DNA of 52,115 bases from DASVWH01 sp036389715 (GTDB taxonomy: Bacteria > Acidobacteriota > Blastocatellia > Pyrinomonadales > Pyrinomonadaceae). The translations under genes were made by a program, and so were the position numbers. The DNA lies in contig DASVWH010000229.1 in assembly GCA_036389715.1 (NCBI GenBank), forward strand, positions 1 to 52,115. The letters are read 5' to 3'. Positions 50,668 to 52,115 of this stretch are shown here, piece by piece (position 1 is the first letter of the stretch; each line of letters begins with the position of its first letter). The notes beneath the pieces are model-generated. The model was not told where the DNA came from. It did not search any database and worked only from the letters and a program-made list of their open reading frames with translations.

Positions 50668-51658
50668 TTGTTGCTGCTCCTGCCAGATGGCTGTGTTCGC
50701 CGCCCGCCTCTGCCTGGTCTACGCGGGCGGACTCTTCGATCAGGCGAGCGAGATGCTCACGCGCCTCTTCCCCGGCCTCTCTGAGCGGCGTGCGGACCGC
50801 CCCGCCACTATAGCCGACGATTTCAAGCGCGGCCTTGAGCCCGCCGATACCGTACCGCTTAGTGACGGCCAGCGCAAGCGGCGTGAGCCGCTGCTGCAAG
50901 ACGCGCGCCCGTTCGTGATTCTCCTCCGCGACCGCTCCGAAGATGGCCGCGGCCAAACGCGGAGCCACGCACCCGACGGCCAGGATCGCGCCGCACGCGC
51001 CCGCCGAGAGCGCCGCGTAAAGCAGACCGCCGTGGCCCGTCAGGACGGCGAACTCGCGCGGCACGAGACGCAGCGTTTCCGTCAGGTTGATAAGGTCGCC
51101 TGAGCTGTCCTTGATGCCGATGATGTTCTCATGCTCGGCCAGCCGCGCCACCGTTTCCGGCGCCAGGGCGATGCCGGTCAAATCCGGCATGCTGTAGAGC
51201 AGCAGCGGAATCGTCGCGGCGTCCGCCACCGACAGGTAATGACGGACGAGCGCGTCCTGCGTCATTGCGGCGCGGTAAAAGTGTGGCGTGATGACCAGCA
51301 CGGCGTCCGCGCCTGCCCCGGCCGCGCGCCGCACTTCGTTGATAGTCGCATGCGTGCCCTGCTGCCCCGCCCCGGCGATGAAAGCCAACTCCCGCGGCAC
51401 GGCCGCGCGCGCCGTCTCAATCACTTCGAGATACTCGCGCTCGTCCAGATTGACGCGCTCGCCCGTCGAGCCGAGCGCCACGTACCCGTTGATGCCCGTC
51501 CGGTTCCATTTCCCCAGATTCGAGCGCAGGGCCGCCGCGTCCAGGCCGCCGTCCCCGTCGAAGGGTGTGGGAAATGGGAGCAGGATGCCGCGCAGGCGCC
51601 TGGGCAGAAAGCCCGCGCCGCCGGAAGCCCCGTCGTATTTTTCGTCGTGTGATTTCAA
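50660..51658 (-). CDS. DapA-superfamily aldolase, 4-hydroxy-2-oxoglutarate aldolase-like
   Basis: 332 aa, TTG start without a clear ribosome site. It is a class I aldolase TIM barrel: PFPTPFDGDGGLD, ALGSTGERVNLDERE, the Tyr in PLLLYSMPDLTG, and the Schiff-base Lys in IIGIKDSSGD. The DapA-type VTPYYN is replaced by ITPHFYRAAMTQDALVRHY, and the C-terminus reads AVTKRYGIGGLKAALEIVGYSGGAVRTPL. Both match eukaryotic-type 4-hydroxy-2-oxoglutarate aldolase (HOGA1) better than dihydrodipicolinate synthase. It would then make pyruvate and glyoxylate from hydroxyproline breakdown. A dihydrodipicolinate synthase or NAL-type role is the alternative. It overlaps bshC by 8 bases. Confidence 0.85.
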   Translation of the reverse strand: MKSHDEKYDGASGGAGFLPRRLRGILLPFPTPFDGDGGLDAAALRSNLGKWNRTGINGYVALGSTGERVNLDEREYLEVIETARAAVPRELAFIAGAGQQGTHATINEVRRAAGAGADAVLVITPHFYRAAMTQDALVRHYLSVADAATIPLLLYSMPDLTGIALAPETVARLAEHENIIGIKDSSGDLINLTETLRLVPREFAVLTGHGGLLYAALSAGACGAILAVGCVAPRLAAAIFGAVAEENHERARVLQQRLTPLALAVTKRYGIGGLKAALEIVGYSGGAVRTPLREAGEEAREHLARLIEESARVDQAEAGGEHSHLAGAATSE

Positions 51659-51983
51659 GCAGGAGCATTATAACGAGCGTTTCGGGATGCACGCAATAAT
51701 GGCTCCGGCGGTGAGCGCCGTCCGGCAGCCTGCGGGCACGCTCCTTTTTAAGTCAGGGCGCTTTCGCGCGCGGGGTTCGCGCGGCCCCGCTTTGCGAGCC
51801 GGGTCATGGCGGATTGATTGCGGCGGAGGGCAGCGGCGGCAGAGAGCTGGTGCAGCGGCCGTCTGCAAGAGCCCGGCAGCTTGACGGGCCGTCGTCTCTC
51901 ACTTGACTAAAACGACGGCCCGCGGCCGAAGCCTGTAGAGGGAATCGCCGGAGCACCTCTTCACAGCAAGGGAGCGCGACAGG
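51659..51983. other. Intergenic region at right end
   Basis: 325 bp between the aldolase-like gene and the end of the rightmost gene (both minus strand). It contains the hairpin at 51885-51922. No ORF or clear promoter is supported, although a promoter for the aldolase-bshC unit must be here. Confidence 0.45.
51885..51922. terminator. Hairpin downstream of the partial right-end gene
   Basis: An 11-bp perfect stem (51885-51895 with 51912-51922, core GGGCCGTCGT/ACGACGGCCC) and a 16-nt loop, 62 bases past the stop of the minus-strand gene. No T run follows, so termination is likely but not certain. Confidence 0.5.
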
Positions 51984-52115
51984 CTACGCCCGCGTCTGGC
52001 CCGCGCCGCTCTCGGTCTCTGAATTCTGTGTCTTCGTCTCCCGGCGCAGCTTATTCTTGAGACCGAAGAGCGATTCCAGCATGTCCTGCCAGAAGGGAGC
52101 GCCGACGCTCAGGAG
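51984..52115 (-). CDS. C-terminal end of a probable membrane protein, 5'-truncated by window edge
   Basis: The open minus-strand frame enters from base 52115 and stops at TAG 51984-51986, giving 43 residues. LLSVGAPFWQDMLESLFGLKNKLRRE, followed by a polar tail (TKTQNSETESGAGQTRA), is like the end of a family of multi-pass hypothetical proteins that close with GAPFWFDxLxxLxNLR. The rest of the gene is outside the window, so the identity stays open. Confidence 0.65.
   Translation of the reverse strand, partial: LLSVGAPFWQDMLESLFGLKNKLRRETKTQNSETESGAGQTRA

Overview
The window is about 52 kb of GC-rich bacterial chromosome. I saw no rRNA, tRNA, phage or insertion-sequence gene. The content fits an aerobic or facultative Acidobacteriota, most likely Blastocatellia/Pyrinomonadaceae-like. 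Signs are the many zinc-ribbon, FHA and Ser/Thr-kinase proteins, bacillithiol synthesis (bshC), an OXA-type beta-lactamase, a YIP1 membrane protein, DUF3072 and selenoproteins. That placement is inference from gene content, not a phylogeny.

Layout. 1-3.5 kb: a secreted glycine-rich/collagen-like protein truncated at the left edge (minus strand), then a stand-alone PolX-type helix-hairpin-helix protein and two exported proteins, one with an Ivy-like CxPHxC motif. 3.5-10.1 kb (minus): a phospho-signalling block of FHA-zinc-ribbon protein, Ser/Thr kinase with FHA, RDD membrane protein, zinc-ribbon/TPR protein and FHA-GAF-PP2C phosphatase. 10.5-15.6 kb: a MacAB-type tripartite efflux operon with two permeases. 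15.7-19 kb (minus): a YIP1 protein and two oligopeptide ABC ATPases without permeases. 19-24 kb: an M48 metalloprotease lipoprotein, a methylmalonyl-CoA mutase catalytic subunit and a class D beta-lactamase. 24.3-27.9 kb: atpD-atpC, ruvB and DUF3072. 28.2-35.5 kb: pdxJ, a GT2 glycosyltransferase, an S41 protease, a UlaG-like metallohydrolase, RlmI, a heavy-metal-binding protein and a TlpA-like thioredoxin. 35.7-44.9 kb: a HAD phosphatase, two adjacent selenoprotein genes, pfkA, greA, a CDP-alcohol phosphatidyltransferase, and biotin carboxylase with its carrier protein. 45-52 kb: two small coiled-coil proteins, a HAD hydrolase behind an operator-like region, mutL, bshC, a 4-hydroxy-2-oxoglutarate aldolase-like gene, and the end of one more gene.

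Two things stand out. First, 37129-38433 holds two neighbouring genes, each interrupted by one in-frame TGA at the catalytic position of its family: the peroxidatic residue of a peroxiredoxin, and the Sec site of a GrdB-like protein. Each TGA is followed at the right distance by a good SECIS-like hairpin, so both are very probably selenoproteins. Second, six intergenic elements (near 7.4, 14.3, 38.5, 40.5, 42.7 and 48.9 kb) are long inverted repeats whose arms are tandem arrays of 7-bp units (consensus RYVGTVA in five of them). They directly abut stop or start codons and look like one dispersed repeat family.

Themes that connect the genes are thiol and selenol redox defence (Sec-peroxiredoxin, GrdB-like protein, TlpA, bacillithiol), propionate or branched-chain carbon flow (biotin carboxylase, carrier protein, methylmalonyl-CoA mutase) and envelope or antibiotic stress (MacAB, OXA, M48 and S41 proteases).
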